This document shows positions 55,314-63,663 of a DNA stretch of 64,000 nucleotides, in pieces. This DNA is from Streptomyces olivochromogenes (lineage in GTDB: Bacteria; Actinomycetota; Actinomycetes; Streptomycetales; Streptomycetaceae). The translations under genes and the position numbers were made by a program. Under the pieces are notes generated by a model, which saw nothing but the letters and a program-made list of their open reading frames with translations, searched no databases and was not told where the DNA came from. The stretch covers positions 1-64,000 of the forward strand of contig NZ_KQ948486.1 of NCBI RefSeq assembly GCF_001514115.1. Direction: 5' to 3'. Position 1 is the first letter of the stretch, and each line of letters begins with the position of its first letter.

Positions 55314-56081
55314 ATGGTGGAGATCAAGACCGACACGGCACTGGAGGCGATGCGAGAAGCCGGACGCGTCGTGGCTCATGCACTCGCAGCCGCCCGCGCG
55401 GCGGCAGCCGTGGGAGTTCGCCTGCGCGAGCTCGACGAAGCGGCCCGCACCGTTCTCACCAAGGCCGGAGCACGTTCTCCGTTCCTGGGCTACCAGCCCT
55501 CCTTCGCTCCGACCCCCTTCCCCGCCGTGATCTGCGCCTCCGTGAACGACGCCGTCTCGCACGGCATCCCCGACGACTACCGCCTGCGCGACGGCGACCT
55601 GGTCAGCGTCGACTGCGGAGCCGAACTCGACGGCTGGACCGGCGACGCCGCGATCAGCTTCACCGTCGGTACCCCTCGCCCCGCCGACCTCGAACTCATC
55701 GCCGCCACCCAGCAGGCCCTGGACGCCGGCATCGCCGCCGCCACCGTCGGCCACCGGATCGGCGATATCTCCCATGCCATCAGCACGGTCGCCCGCAAGG
55801 CCGACTGCGGCATGCCGGCCGACTTCGGCGGCCACGGCATCGGCCGCCAGATGCACGAAGACCCCCACGTGCCCAACCACGGACGACCCGGCCGCGGCTT
55901 CCCTCTGCGCCACGGCCTCGCCCTCGCCATCGAACCCATGCTCATGGCCGGCGGACGCAACGACTACCACACCGACCCCGACGGATGGACCCTGCGCACG
56001 ATCGACGGCAGCCGAGCCGCCCACATCGAGCACACCATCGCCATCACCGAGGACGGCCCCCGCATTCTCACCCTGCCCTGA
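55314..56081 (+). CDS. map: Type I methionine aminopeptidase
   Basis: 255 residues. All conserved residues are visible: His83 (SHGIP), metal ligands Asp100 (VDCGAEL), Asp111 (GDAA), His174 (GGHGIGRQMHE), Glu207 (AIEPM), Glu239 (HIEHTIAIT), and His181. It removes initiator Met from new proteins. It stands outside any ribosomal operon and is divergent from its own small XRE regulator, which suggests a conditional, accessory copy rather than the housekeeping one. Confidence 0.94.
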   Translation: MVEIKTDTALEAMREAGRVVAHALAAARAAAAVGVRLRELDEAARTVLTKAGARSPFLGYQPSFAPTPFPAVICASVNDAVSHGIPDDYRLRDGDLVSVDCGAELDGWTGDAAISFTVGTPRPADLELIAATQQALDAGIAAATVGHRIGDISHAISTVARKADCGMPADFGGHGIGRQMHEDPHVPNHGRPGRGFPLRHGLALAIEPMLMAGGRNDYHTDPDGWTLRTIDGSRAAHIEHTIAITEDGPRILTLP

Positions 56082-56164
56082 CCTCGAGTCCGCTCCCACC
56101 CGGCAGCCAGACACATCGGCCACGCTCGGCCAAGCACCGATCACGGCTCCTACCGGCGCCGAGC

Positions 56165-56275
56165 CCTGACCGCCTCCGAGCGCCACCGGCTCAAGAAGAC
56201 GGCCTATGGCCACAAGACCCCACATCAGGCTCGGCAGCACGCAGCCATCGTGCTGTCGGCTGCCCGTGGGGCACC
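56165..56275 (+). pseudogene. IS630-like transposase N-terminal scrap
   Basis: LTASERHRLKKTAYGHKTPH and ARQHAAIVLSAARGAP resemble the first helices of IS630-type transposases (LTxxERxxLxxxAxGxKTPxRxxxRAxIVLxxAxG). Only about 37 residues remain. Confidence 0.4.
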
Positions 56276-56325
56276 AACTACTACTGCACTCCAGCGGACT
56301 TCCCAACTACACCAAGTGAGAGGAG

Positions 56326-56784
56326 ATGATCCGGGAGCGCCATCCCAGGGGTTACTACCAGGATTCGGCCGGCGCGCCTCTGGTCGGCGCCACGAAGTGG
56401 GACCCATCCTGGGCCTGGGCCTGGGCCTGGGCCTGGGCCGGGGCTGCGGGCCAGATGGTGTCCACCGACTCCGACCTGAACCGGTTCTTCACCGCGCTGT
56501 TGGCCGGCCGACTTCTCCCGAAGGCTCAGCTCGACCAGCTGCGCACCACCGTCCCCGCCGGTTACCCCTTTCCCGCCGTTGCCCGTTACGGGCTGGGACT
56601 CGTGAGCACGCCGCTGTCGTGCGGCGGTGTGTACTGGGGCCACGGCGGCAGCATGACGGGATACGAGACCCGAGGCGGCGTCACCGAGGACGGCCGCGCG
56701 GCCAACGTCGCCGTGACCATGCAGCCGAGCCAGGCAGTCAAGGAGCGCATGGACGGTGTCGTGGACACGGCCCTGTGCCGCTGA
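56326..56784 (+). pseudogene. Serine hydrolase (class C beta-lactamase-like), C-terminal part
   Basis: The frame WDPSWAWAWAW, then AAGQMVSTDSDLNRFFTALL, ARYGLGLVSTPLSCGGVYWGHGGSMTGYETRG. The HGGS motif equals the third active-site element of D-Ala-D-Ala carboxypeptidase/class C enzymes. The SxxK and YxN elements are missing, so it is inactive. A 6-bp repeat (TGGGCC, about 5 copies, 56409-56440) has expanded the WAW stretch. Confidence 0.7.
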
Positions 56785-56835
56785 ACCGCGTCACTTGGAG
56801 ATCATCTCAATTGGCGATCTCGTTACCCTGTACGC

Positions 56836-57075
56836 GTGTTGATGGCTGATCGCCTCGGCCCCGACAGGCTGTGGGGACTGTTTGAGCGGGTGGTGCCGAA
56901 GGCGCGGACCAGGCCGCGAGGCGGTGGTCGGCGTCGGTACGGAGACCGCGAGGTGCTGGCGGTGATCTTCTTCGTGGTGACCATGGGGTGCACGTGGGCG
57001 CAGGTCCCGCCGGTGTTCGGACCATCGGGGGCGACGGCTCAACGGCGGTTCATGGAGTCGACCCGACAGCGCGTG
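56836..57075 (+). pseudogene. IS5-family transposase N-terminal fragment
   Basis: ADRLGPDRLWGLFERVVPKA, GGGRRRYGDREVLAVIFFVVTMGCTWAQVPPVFG, then QRRFME, very like 5799-6030. An IS-end-like GAGATCATCTCAATTGGCGA occurs at about 56800-56820. Catalytic domain absent. Confidence 0.75.
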
Positions 57076-57579
57076 TGGCCAGGCGGGTGTACGCCGCCGA
57101 GGCCATGCCCGCGATCGTGCCATGGGCCACTGACATGTCGCGGATCGTCGCCTACGACGAGCTATGCAGCCCCTGGTGCGCAACTGACCGGCGGCCTGGT
57201 TTTGGACGGCGGCCCCTCTGCGCGCGAGCTGTTTGTCGGCCTGGCGCGGCAGACGTGGCAGCGCCGTTCGTGTGGCGAGGGGTCACGGCCTGCGGATCTA
57301 CGGCCGGGACCACTCTGGGCGAGTTGGTCCGCAGCGTCGGCAGCTACCCGGGCCGGCATCGCCACACAACCCTGGCCAAGGCCATCCACGCCTGCCGGAC
57401 CGTCCTGCACGCTCGCGAGCTGGATATGGACAAAGCGGAAGCAGATCCTCCGAGCTCATTCGCCTGCCACGTCCCGCGGGGATGGAGCCGGATACCGCGA
57501 ATCAGGCCGTGGCGCCCCGGGGCGCCCCCTGCCGTGGTGAAACGATGCCCGACCCGGCCACCGACCCTACGGTGATGGC
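57076..57579. other. Decayed stretch before the two-component system
   Basis: 504 bp of mixed frames. One (TTLGELVRSVGSYPGRHRHT, 57320-57380) looks conserved and may be another transposase scrap, but I cannot place it. The histidine kinase promoter should lie in the last 100 bp. Confidence 0.3.
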
Positions 57580-58809
57580 ATGACGGTGCTCAACGGTTGG
57601 AGGCGGCGAGGGCGAGCCCGGAGCCGCACGCTCGACGTCTTGGGCGTGGCTGTGCTGTGCGTGCTGTCGGTCGTGGCTGCCTCGGTCGACCCGCACGAGC
57701 ACGAGTTCGTGTTGCGCTGGTCCGCCGTGGTGCTGGCTGCCGTCGGCTGTTTCGCGTTGCTCTGGCGTCGTCGTCACCCGTTCGGAGTACTGGCCGTCAC
57801 CATTGGCTGCGGGGTGATCTTTCAGATGCTCGGCTTCCGGGAGAGCCCGCTGGTGACAAGCCCGGTTCTGGCGTCCGTCTACAACGTGGCGCTGCGGACC
57901 GACCGGCGTACCGCCTGGACCGCGGCAGCTGTCTCCGCTGCCGTTCTGGTAGGCGCCGACGCGGTGTGGACCTCGGATTCGTGGCTCGACCCGGACAAGG
58001 CTGCGATGGTGGCCTGGACGGCCCTGCCGGCCGCCGTCGGGGACGGGCTGCGCTCACGGCGCGCCTATGTGGCGGCCGTGGTGGAAAGAGCGGAGCACGC
58101 CGAGCGCACCCGCGAGCAAGAAGCACAGCAGCGAGTGGCGGCCGAACGTGTCCGGATCGCCCGCGAGCTGCACGACATCGTCGCCCACCACATCGCCTTG
58201 ATCAACGCTCAGGCAGGCGTCGCCGTCCACCTGGTGGACCAGCGTCCGGAACAAATCCTGACAGCTCTGGAGAACATCCGGGACACCAGCCGCTCCGCGC
58301 TGGACGAATTACGGGTGACCGTAGGGCTGCTGCGGCAGTCCGACGAGCCGGTGGCCATCCGTGACCCGATGCCGGGCCTTGCGCAAGTACCAGCGCTTCT
58401 GGCGTCGTTCGAACGCGCCGGGCTGGCCGTGAGCCACACGCGGCGGGGCAGCACCGAGCCGCTGGAGCCGGCGGTCGACCTGGCCGCGTACCGCATCGTG
58501 CAGGAGTCCTTGACCAATGTGCGCAAGCACGCCGGGGCCGACCATGCACGGCTGTTCCTGCACTACCACTGCGAACGGCTGACGATCACCGTCGAGGACG
58601 ACGGGTGCGCCGGACCGCACCATCCTCACCCGGGGGCCGGCCACGGGCTGATCGGGATGCGTGAGCGGGCTACCACGATAGGGGGCACGCTGTATGCGGG
58701 ACCGCGCCCCGAAGGCGGTTTCACCGTGACCGCGGAACTCCCGCTGCGCCCCAGTCCGGCAGGGAATCGGAGACATGAGCATGACGATTCGCGTACTGCT
58801 TGCCGATGA
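57580..58809 (+). CDS. NarL-type sensor histidine kinase
   Basis: 409 residues. About four membrane segments in the first 150 residues, with no large sensor domain. Phosphoacceptor motif RIARELHDIVAHH (His198), dimerisation helices to about 265, and HATPase with ESLTNVRKHAGA and GHGLIGMRERA. It probably senses envelope or membrane change and phosphorylates the regulator encoded by the overlapping next gene. Confidence 0.92.
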   Translation: MTVLNGWRRRGRARSRTLDVLGVAVLCVLSVVAASVDPHEHEFVLRWSAVVLAAVGCFALLWRRRHPFGVLAVTIGCGVIFQMLGFRESPLVTSPVLASVYNVALRTDRRTAWTAAAVSAAVLVGADAVWTSDSWLDPDKAAMVAWTALPAAVGDGLRSRRAYVAAVVERAEHAERTREQEAQQRVAAERVRIARELHDIVAHHIALINAQAGVAVHLVDQRPEQILTALENIRDTSRSALDELRVTVGLLRQSDEPVAIRDPMPGLAQVPALLASFERAGLAVSHTRRGSTEPLEPAVDLAAYRIVQESLTNVRKHAGADHARLFLHYHCERLTITVEDDGCAGPHHPHPGAGHGLIGMRERATTIGGTLYAGPRPEGGFTVTAELPLRPSPAGNRRHEHDDSRTACR

Positions 58810-59476
58810 CCAGGCCCTGCTGCGGGGCACCTTCCGCATGCTGTTCGACGCCACGGATGACATGGAGACCGTGGCAGAGGCGTCCAACGGCCGTGAGGCG
58901 GTCGAGCTGGCCGGTTCACAGCGCCCGGACGTGGTCCTGATGGACATCCGCATGCCGGAGATGGACGGCCTCGAGGCGACACGGCTCATCACCGAGTCCG
59001 AGGACCTCGTAGGTGTGAAGGTGCTCATCCTGACCACCTTCGAAGACGACGAGCACGTCGCCGACGCACTGCGTGCGGGTGCGAGCGGGTTTCTGGGCAA
59101 GGGCGCACGACCCGAGGAACTCCTCGATGCCGTCCGAACGGTCGCAGACGGTGAGGCGCTGCTGTCCCCGTCCGCGACGCGAGCATTGATCACTCGGTTT
59201 CTGGCCCAGCCGGATCCATGCCCGGCGGCCGTCCATGAGCGGCTGGAGAGCTTGACACCGCGGGAACGCGACGTCACGAGCCTCGCCGCACTCGGCCTGT
59301 CCAACGACGAGATCGCCGAGCGCCTGTTCGTCAGCCCGCTGACCGCCAAGACCCACATCAACCGGGCCATGACCAAGCTGGCAGCTCGTGACCGCGCCCA
59401 GCTCGTCGTCATCGCCTACCAGTGCGGGCTGGTCAGTCCGGCTACGGAACCAGATCAATCCCAGCAACCCGCGTAG
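58775..59476 (+). CDS. NarL/LuxR-family response regulator
   Basis: 233 residues. Receiver domain with Asp11/Asp12 and phosphoacceptor Asp57 (VVLMDIRMPEMDG), then LuxR HTH near 165-228 (LTPRERDVTSLAALGLSNDEIAERLFVSPLTAKTHINRAMTKL). Its start overlaps the kinase gene by 35 bp, so the pair is co-expressed. The receiver Lys is in GFLGKGA, as in the family. Confidence 0.94.
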   Translation: MSMTIRVLLADDQALLRGTFRMLFDATDDMETVAEASNGREAVELAGSQRPDVVLMDIRMPEMDGLEATRLITESEDLVGVKVLILTTFEDDEHVADALRAGASGFLGKGARPEELLDAVRTVADGEALLSPSATRALITRFLAQPDPCPAAVHERLESLTPRERDVTSLAALGLSNDEIAERLFVSPLTAKTHINRAMTKLAARDRAQLVVIAYQCGLVSPATEPDQSQQPA

Positions 59477-59623
59477 TCGCCGGCACGGTGCGTCCACCTT
59501 CTGCCCCGGCCGCAGGCCGACGTACCGCGTACTGCAGCCGTGGTAGCCAGAAGTCGCTGCGTGGGGACGACGCGCTCAGGGGTGCTCCTGAGCCAAGGTG
59601 GAACCCTGAACGGAGGTTTCACC

Positions 59624-59998
59624 ATGACCGCAACCCAGTGCCTGACGAAGCCCGACGAGAAGACGGCCGTCGAGGAATGTCGCACGATCCGTGAACTTCT
59701 GGCCGGAAACGAACGCAGGACCCTCGCCCCCTCTGAGGCAGGCGCGGTGCGGGCTCACCTGGCGATCTGCCACACGTGCCGGGACGAGTACGACCGCCTC
59801 GCGGCCGTGCCGGCACACCTGTCTCTTCTCCGCGACGCTCTGGCCTGCGGCAAAGGCCGAAGCGCGCGGACGCACGCGGCCACCCGGCTCGATCGCGGTC
59901 ACTCCTCGCCCCGTCACCGCAGGCCACACCGATCGAACCTGACCATGCAGCTCACGCTGTCCCAATGGGTCAGCAGGACCACGTCGCACATCCAGTGA
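59624..59998 (+). CDS. Zinc-finger anti-sigma-like protein
   Basis: 124 residues from ATG 59624 (GGAGG 8 nt upstream). ECRTIRELLAGNERRTLAPSEAGAVRAHLAICHTCRDEYDRL holds the HxxxCxxC zinc motif of ZAS/HC2 proteins. Normal family members continue with a membrane segment or sigma-binding helix; here residues after about 70 are basic and low in structure, so the C-terminus may be frameshifted. No sigma gene is adjacent. Confidence 0.65.
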   Translation: MTATQCLTKPDEKTAVEECRTIRELLAGNERRTLAPSEAGAVRAHLAICHTCRDEYDRLAAVPAHLSLLRDALACGKGRSARTHAATRLDRGHSSPRHRRPHRSNLTMQLTLSQWVSRTTSHIQ

Positions 59999-60229
59999 GC
60001 ACATCTCGCGGATGCGACGAGGTACCTCGGGCGGAACGGCAAGGGGACCCTTCTGCGGCGTCTCACTGGCCACCGGCGAAGAGCATTCGCACGGTTGGTG
60101 TGGAGACGGACGGCGGAGGGGTCCACCACCCCGCGATTGCTGGAATTGGACGACACCGGTTGCCGTGAAGGGTGCAGTCCCCGTCGACGCGTACGAACAT
60201 TCCAGACGTAGTGGGTGTGGGCGATGTCG

Positions 60230-60612
60230 TCGTTGACTACGGGAGTGGGGCCGTCGGTCTGAGTTGGCAGCCCAGCTTCTCGCGGACGGCTGGACGCTGC
60301 CGCTGGCCAGAGGGCGGGCAGAATCATCGTCGCGTTGCGGGCGCCGGGCAGACCGCTGCGGAGGCTCTTCACGTAGTCCATGGCCCACCCTGTGAACTCG
60401 GCCATCGAGGCGTTGTCGACCTCGGGGACAGCGGCGGCGAGGACGAACAGCTCCACCTTGGTGCCGAACCATCGCACCCTGCGGTCCGATCGACTGCCGA
60501 TCACTACCCGGTAGTCGCGACAGGTGGTTGCGGTCACCCCGCATCCGTCGGCCGCCAGCCGTTCTCGGAGTGCCTCCTTAGGCGTTGGCCGCGTCGGGCG
60601 ACGGCGCCCCAT
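60230..60612 (-). pseudogene. Conserved hypothetical protein, frameshifted
   Basis: ALRERLAADGCGVTATTCRDYRVVIGSRSDRRVRWFGTKVELFVLAAAVPEVDNASMAEFTGWAMDYVK is clearly coding (one alpha/beta domain). A frame change near 60300 leads to LASGSVQPSARSWAANSDRRP, after which the sequence decays. Function unknown; the RxRVRWFGTKVELFVLAA block may be a signature of a Streptomyces family. Confidence 0.45.
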
Positions 60613-61045
60613 CGGTTCGCGGCTGAGTCATGTGTGGATCCTCCATCACGCGTGGTGCGGGGGGAAGTTGGCCCTTCCAAATCCCGGAAGCGAGAGTCCC
60701 CCCGGACGGACAACCGCTCTCCAGCGATGTGTGATCACCAGCCTCACAGCCCACGCACCCTGCACACGCCCATGCAATCCGTCACGCAGTGCACGGCCAC
60801 CGCGCGGCCCTGTGCCGCGGGCCGTACGGATTCGGTGCCCACGAGCACGTCGAAGTCCGGGAGCCCGGAGTCCGCGAGGACGCGTGAGTGATGCCCAGGC
60901 GAGCCAGTTGGACCCCGACCGGCTGCAGTTCAAGTGGCGCGGTGTCGGGTCGGGGGAGACCGAGCCAGTCAGAGGAAGATCTTCCTGGTCGACTCTCTGG
61001 GCCGGCTGCGGTGGCACGCTGCTGGCTCGGAAGCCCAGGTCAGGT
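60613..61045. other. Intergenic stretch, nothing recognised
   Basis: 433 bp. A short plus-strand frame (VSDAQASQLDPDRLQFKWRG, 60885-60945) looks coding-like but ends quickly in unrelated sequence. No repeat or hairpin stood out. Confidence 0.3.
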
Positions 61046-62158
61046 TCACTCTGACCTGGATTTTCGTACGGCGTGGCCTGCCGCGCGGGTCAGTTTCGGG
61101 CGGCTCAGGACGTCGGTGCTGTCGAGGAACTGGTCCACGGAGCCGACGGGCAGCAGATCGCGAAGCGTCGGGTCCGTGATGCGGGCCGTCAGGGCCTTGG
61201 CGAAACGGTCGGCGCGCAGAACTTGGAAGGGGCGGGAGTGGTAGGGGCGGGTGGCGGGGTCGACCCGGTCGGTCAGGCCCAGTTGGTTGTGCAGGCCCGC
61301 GACCGTCTCGTAGGCGTGCGCCAGATGCCGCTCGCGGTCGCGCCAGTCGGTGGCGGCGAGGACGGCGGTGAGGTCGGGGGTGAGGCGAAGGCCCATGGGA
61401 GTGCGGGCGAACGCGCTGCCGAGCCACTTGTTGTAGGGCGGAAAGCGGCGGTCCATCAGGAGGCACAGGCGCATCAGGTCGTGCACGAGGCGGGCGGCGA
61501 CCACGGCGGATCCGAGCTCGTCGCCGACCTCGCCGCAGCGGCCGACGAAGGCTTCCTCCTGGGATATGCGTTGCCATTGGCAGGACAGGACATGGAGCCA
61601 GAGGTCGTGCGGGTACCAACGGAGGGCCGTGCGTAAGGGAGCGAGTTCACCGAGGCCGTCGTGGAAGACGGCTCCGCCGGTGACTTCGGCGAGGAGTTGG
61701 GTGGGGGTGGCGAGCCAGTCCGTCGGGGTGATGCCGGAGGATGGGTCGAAGCCGAGTACGTCGGTGAACCAGGCTGAGAGGTGGGTGACTTCGACGCGGT
61801 GATGGACGGGGCCGTCGGTGGCCCGCATGACGCGGATGTCGCGGTCGCCGGTGGGGGCGAAGTGGGTGGGGTAGCCGTGGAAGGTCTTCGGGAGGTGCTC
61901 CGCGAGTACGTGTCTGATGCGTCCCGCGTGCCGGGAGACGTCCTGGCGGCGGAGGAAGAGCTGGAGACGGGGGCCCCATTCGTGGTCGGCCGAGCGAGGG
62001 GTGTCGAAGCCGAGCACCTCGGAAACGCTGCCCAGGCGTGCCGCAGAGTGAGGGATTGCGGGGGAGGCTTCCTCCAGCAGGGGGCGTACTGCTTCGGTGT
62101 AGAAGCGGCGGGAGAGTTCCAGGCCGGGAATAAAAGCTGGCATATTCGTGACGCTCAT
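61046..62158 (-). CDS. DUF4037 protein
   Basis: 370 residues. The N-terminal nucleotidyltransferase-like part has GFDTPRSADHEWGPRLQLFL near 51-70; the central DUF4037 signature is WYPHDLWLHVLSCQWQRISQEEAFVGRCGEVGDELGS near 190-226. Family members fuse a nucleotidyltransferase fold to a helical domain. The usual GSxxxG...DxD is replaced by S-A-D-H-E-W-G-P-R, normal for this group. Reaction unknown. Confidence 0.85.
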   Translation of the reverse strand: MSVTNMPAFIPGLELSRRFYTEAVRPLLEEASPAIPHSAARLGSVSEVLGFDTPRSADHEWGPRLQLFLRRQDVSRHAGRIRHVLAEHLPKTFHGYPTHFAPTGDRDIRVMRATDGPVHHRVEVTHLSAWFTDVLGFDPSSGITPTDWLATPTQLLAEVTGGAVFHDGLGELAPLRTALRWYPHDLWLHVLSCQWQRISQEEAFVGRCGEVGDELGSAVVAARLVHDLMRLCLLMDRRFPPYNKWLGSAFARTPMGLRLTPDLTAVLAATDWRDRERHLAHAYETVAGLHNQLGLTDRVDPATRPYHSRPFQVLRADRFAKALTARITDPTLRDLLPVGSVDQFLDSTDVLSRPKLTRAAGHAVRKSRSE

Positions 62159-62589
62159 GCCAGCAAGCCGTGCCCACTTTATGGCGGGGCATGCGTGCTG
62201 TCTTCACGTCGCCTTCCACTCGTGAGGAAGTCGTAGGCTTGAGGAGCGGCGGCCCAACTCTTGTGAGGCGGCGTCGAGTTCCTCGACGTCAATTCGGGCC
62301 GTGCTTCAGCGTCCCCCCGGCGGCAAGATCCTTCGTAGTCTCTCTCAACGATCGCGGACCAGCGGGCCACCGGTGCCCGGAGCTTGTGGCTTCGCACCCG
62401 AAGTCCGGCTGGTGGTCGAGCCCTTGCGTAAGGCTGCCGCCCGGCACCGTATTGGCAGGGAATCGAGCGGCAGGTGCGGCTGGTCGGCAGGTGAGCAACG
62501 GCCGGTCGCGTCATCTGTACGAGCGACCGGACGGCCGCGCATGCCGCCATGCATTGGACGGCCGCGCATGCCGCCATGCGGGTGTTCCG
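62159..62589. other. Decayed stretch with 27-bp tandem repeat
   Basis: Upstream of the DUF4037 gene and downstream of the monooxygenase relic. GGACGGCCGCGCATGCCGCC is repeated with a 27-bp period near 62530-62583. Otherwise no gene is recognised; the DUF4037 promoter should be at the low end. Confidence 0.4.
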
Positions 62590-62860
62590 CGCCTGGGCCT
62601 CAGGTTCGTCCGGCAGGTGGTGGTCCTTGCCCGCCCGCGCGGAACTGGCCTGCACGCTTGTGGCGGTCGAGAGCCGTCGGCGCGTGTACCGGTCGAGCGC
62701 GGCGTCGGGAGTCTCGGCCGACGTGGCCCCCGCGAGGGCGTCGCCGAGCACAGCCGCGTCCAGAATCGCCCGCGCCGCACCCTGGGGCCTGGAACGGCAC
62801 CATCGCATGGGCACTGTCGCCCAGCAGCGTGCCGTCGAACCGACGGCGGTGCATCAGCGT
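62590..62860 (-). pseudogene. FAD monooxygenase C-terminal fragment
   Basis: GTLLGDSAHAMVPFQA in one frame and AARAILDAAVLGDALAGA, DRYTRRRLSTATSVQASSARAG in the next match the FAD-binding end of PHBH-type monooxygenases (GDxAHxMxPxxxQG). A frameshift near 62790 separates them and the N-terminal FAD domain is absent. A 27-bp tandem duplication follows at about 62530-62583. Confidence 0.65.
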
Positions 62861-62869
62861 GCTCGTGGG

Positions 62870-63544
62870 TCACACCCAGGCGACGAGCTCGTACCGATCG
62901 TCGTTCGCCGTCTCGTCCCACAGGAGCGTCGTCTGATTCCGTGCGGCGACCACGGGAACAGTGCGACTGGTGCCGACTCCTCGAGGGATGACGGGCCCGG
63001 GCCGGACGTTCCAGTGGTCACCACGCAACGTGAGGGAGACCGCGGACAGGGGTGGCACATCGAAATGCCAGAAGGCCGTTGTCGGTGCGGACAGCGCATG
63101 GACGAGCGCGGCCCGGATGATCGCCGGCTCGGTGATGGCCAGCGCGTCGCCCGTGCCAGGCGGCACTCTGCTCAGCCAGCCGGCGGTTCGGCGACAGAGC
63201 TGGCGTACCGACTCGCCTCCGTGTGGCGCGGCATCCGGGTCTGTCAGCCAGGCGCCGTACCCGTAGGGGTCGTCCGCGGTGACTTCGCCGACTGTGTGCC
63301 CACGCCACGTGCCGTAGTCGAAGTCGCGCAGCGCGGGTTCGAGCGTGGCGTTCAGGCCGAGAGCGTCGGCGATCTGCCCGCAGGGGGTCGACGGTGCCCG
63401 GATGGCCAGCGAGTACGGGGGGAGTGAGGCTCCCACGACGCGTGCCTCGCGCAGGCCGCTCTCGCTGAGGAGACCGTCACCGAAGACTGCGTTCCTGCTG
63501 GTGTCCCCGGCTGTCGCGCACATGAATGTCAGGCGGACCGACAT
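62870..63544 (-). CDS. Histidine-phosphatase-fold protein lacking the RHG motif
   Basis: 224 residues. The order LSESGLREARVVGASL, ALRDFDYGTWRGHTVGEV, HGGESVRQLCRRTAGWL is that of histidine phosphatases. But the catalytic RHG at the N-terminus is replaced (RLTFMCATAGDTSRN), and the second His (usually in THxxxIR) is Glu (AITEPAIIRAAL). So the fold is present but phosphatase activity is unlikely. It may be a binding or regulatory homologue. Confidence 0.75.
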   Translation of the reverse strand: MSVRLTFMCATAGDTSRNAVFGDGLLSESGLREARVVGASLPPYSLAIRAPSTPCGQIADALGLNATLEPALRDFDYGTWRGHTVGEVTADDPYGYGAWLTDPDAAPHGGESVRQLCRRTAGWLSRVPPGTGDALAITEPAIIRAALVHALSAPTTAFWHFDVPPLSAVSLTLRGDHWNVRPGPVIPRGVGTSRTVPVVAARNQTTLLWDETANDDRYELVAWV

Positions 63545-63663
63545 CGGCTTACCTCTTTCCTGGCCCGGCGTGACGCCGGATGGTGTGAGACCTTCGGAGA
63601 CCGTGGGCGCCGTGGAATCGGCAGTGGATTTTGTGTCCTGGAAGGCGCTTCGACCACAGTCGG

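Noticed and set aside
57320..57400. Tn3-family transposase fragment
   Set aside because: TTLGELVRSVGSYPGRHRHT looked vaguely like a conserved transposase segment, but no catalytic or terminal Tn3 motif is present; left unassigned.
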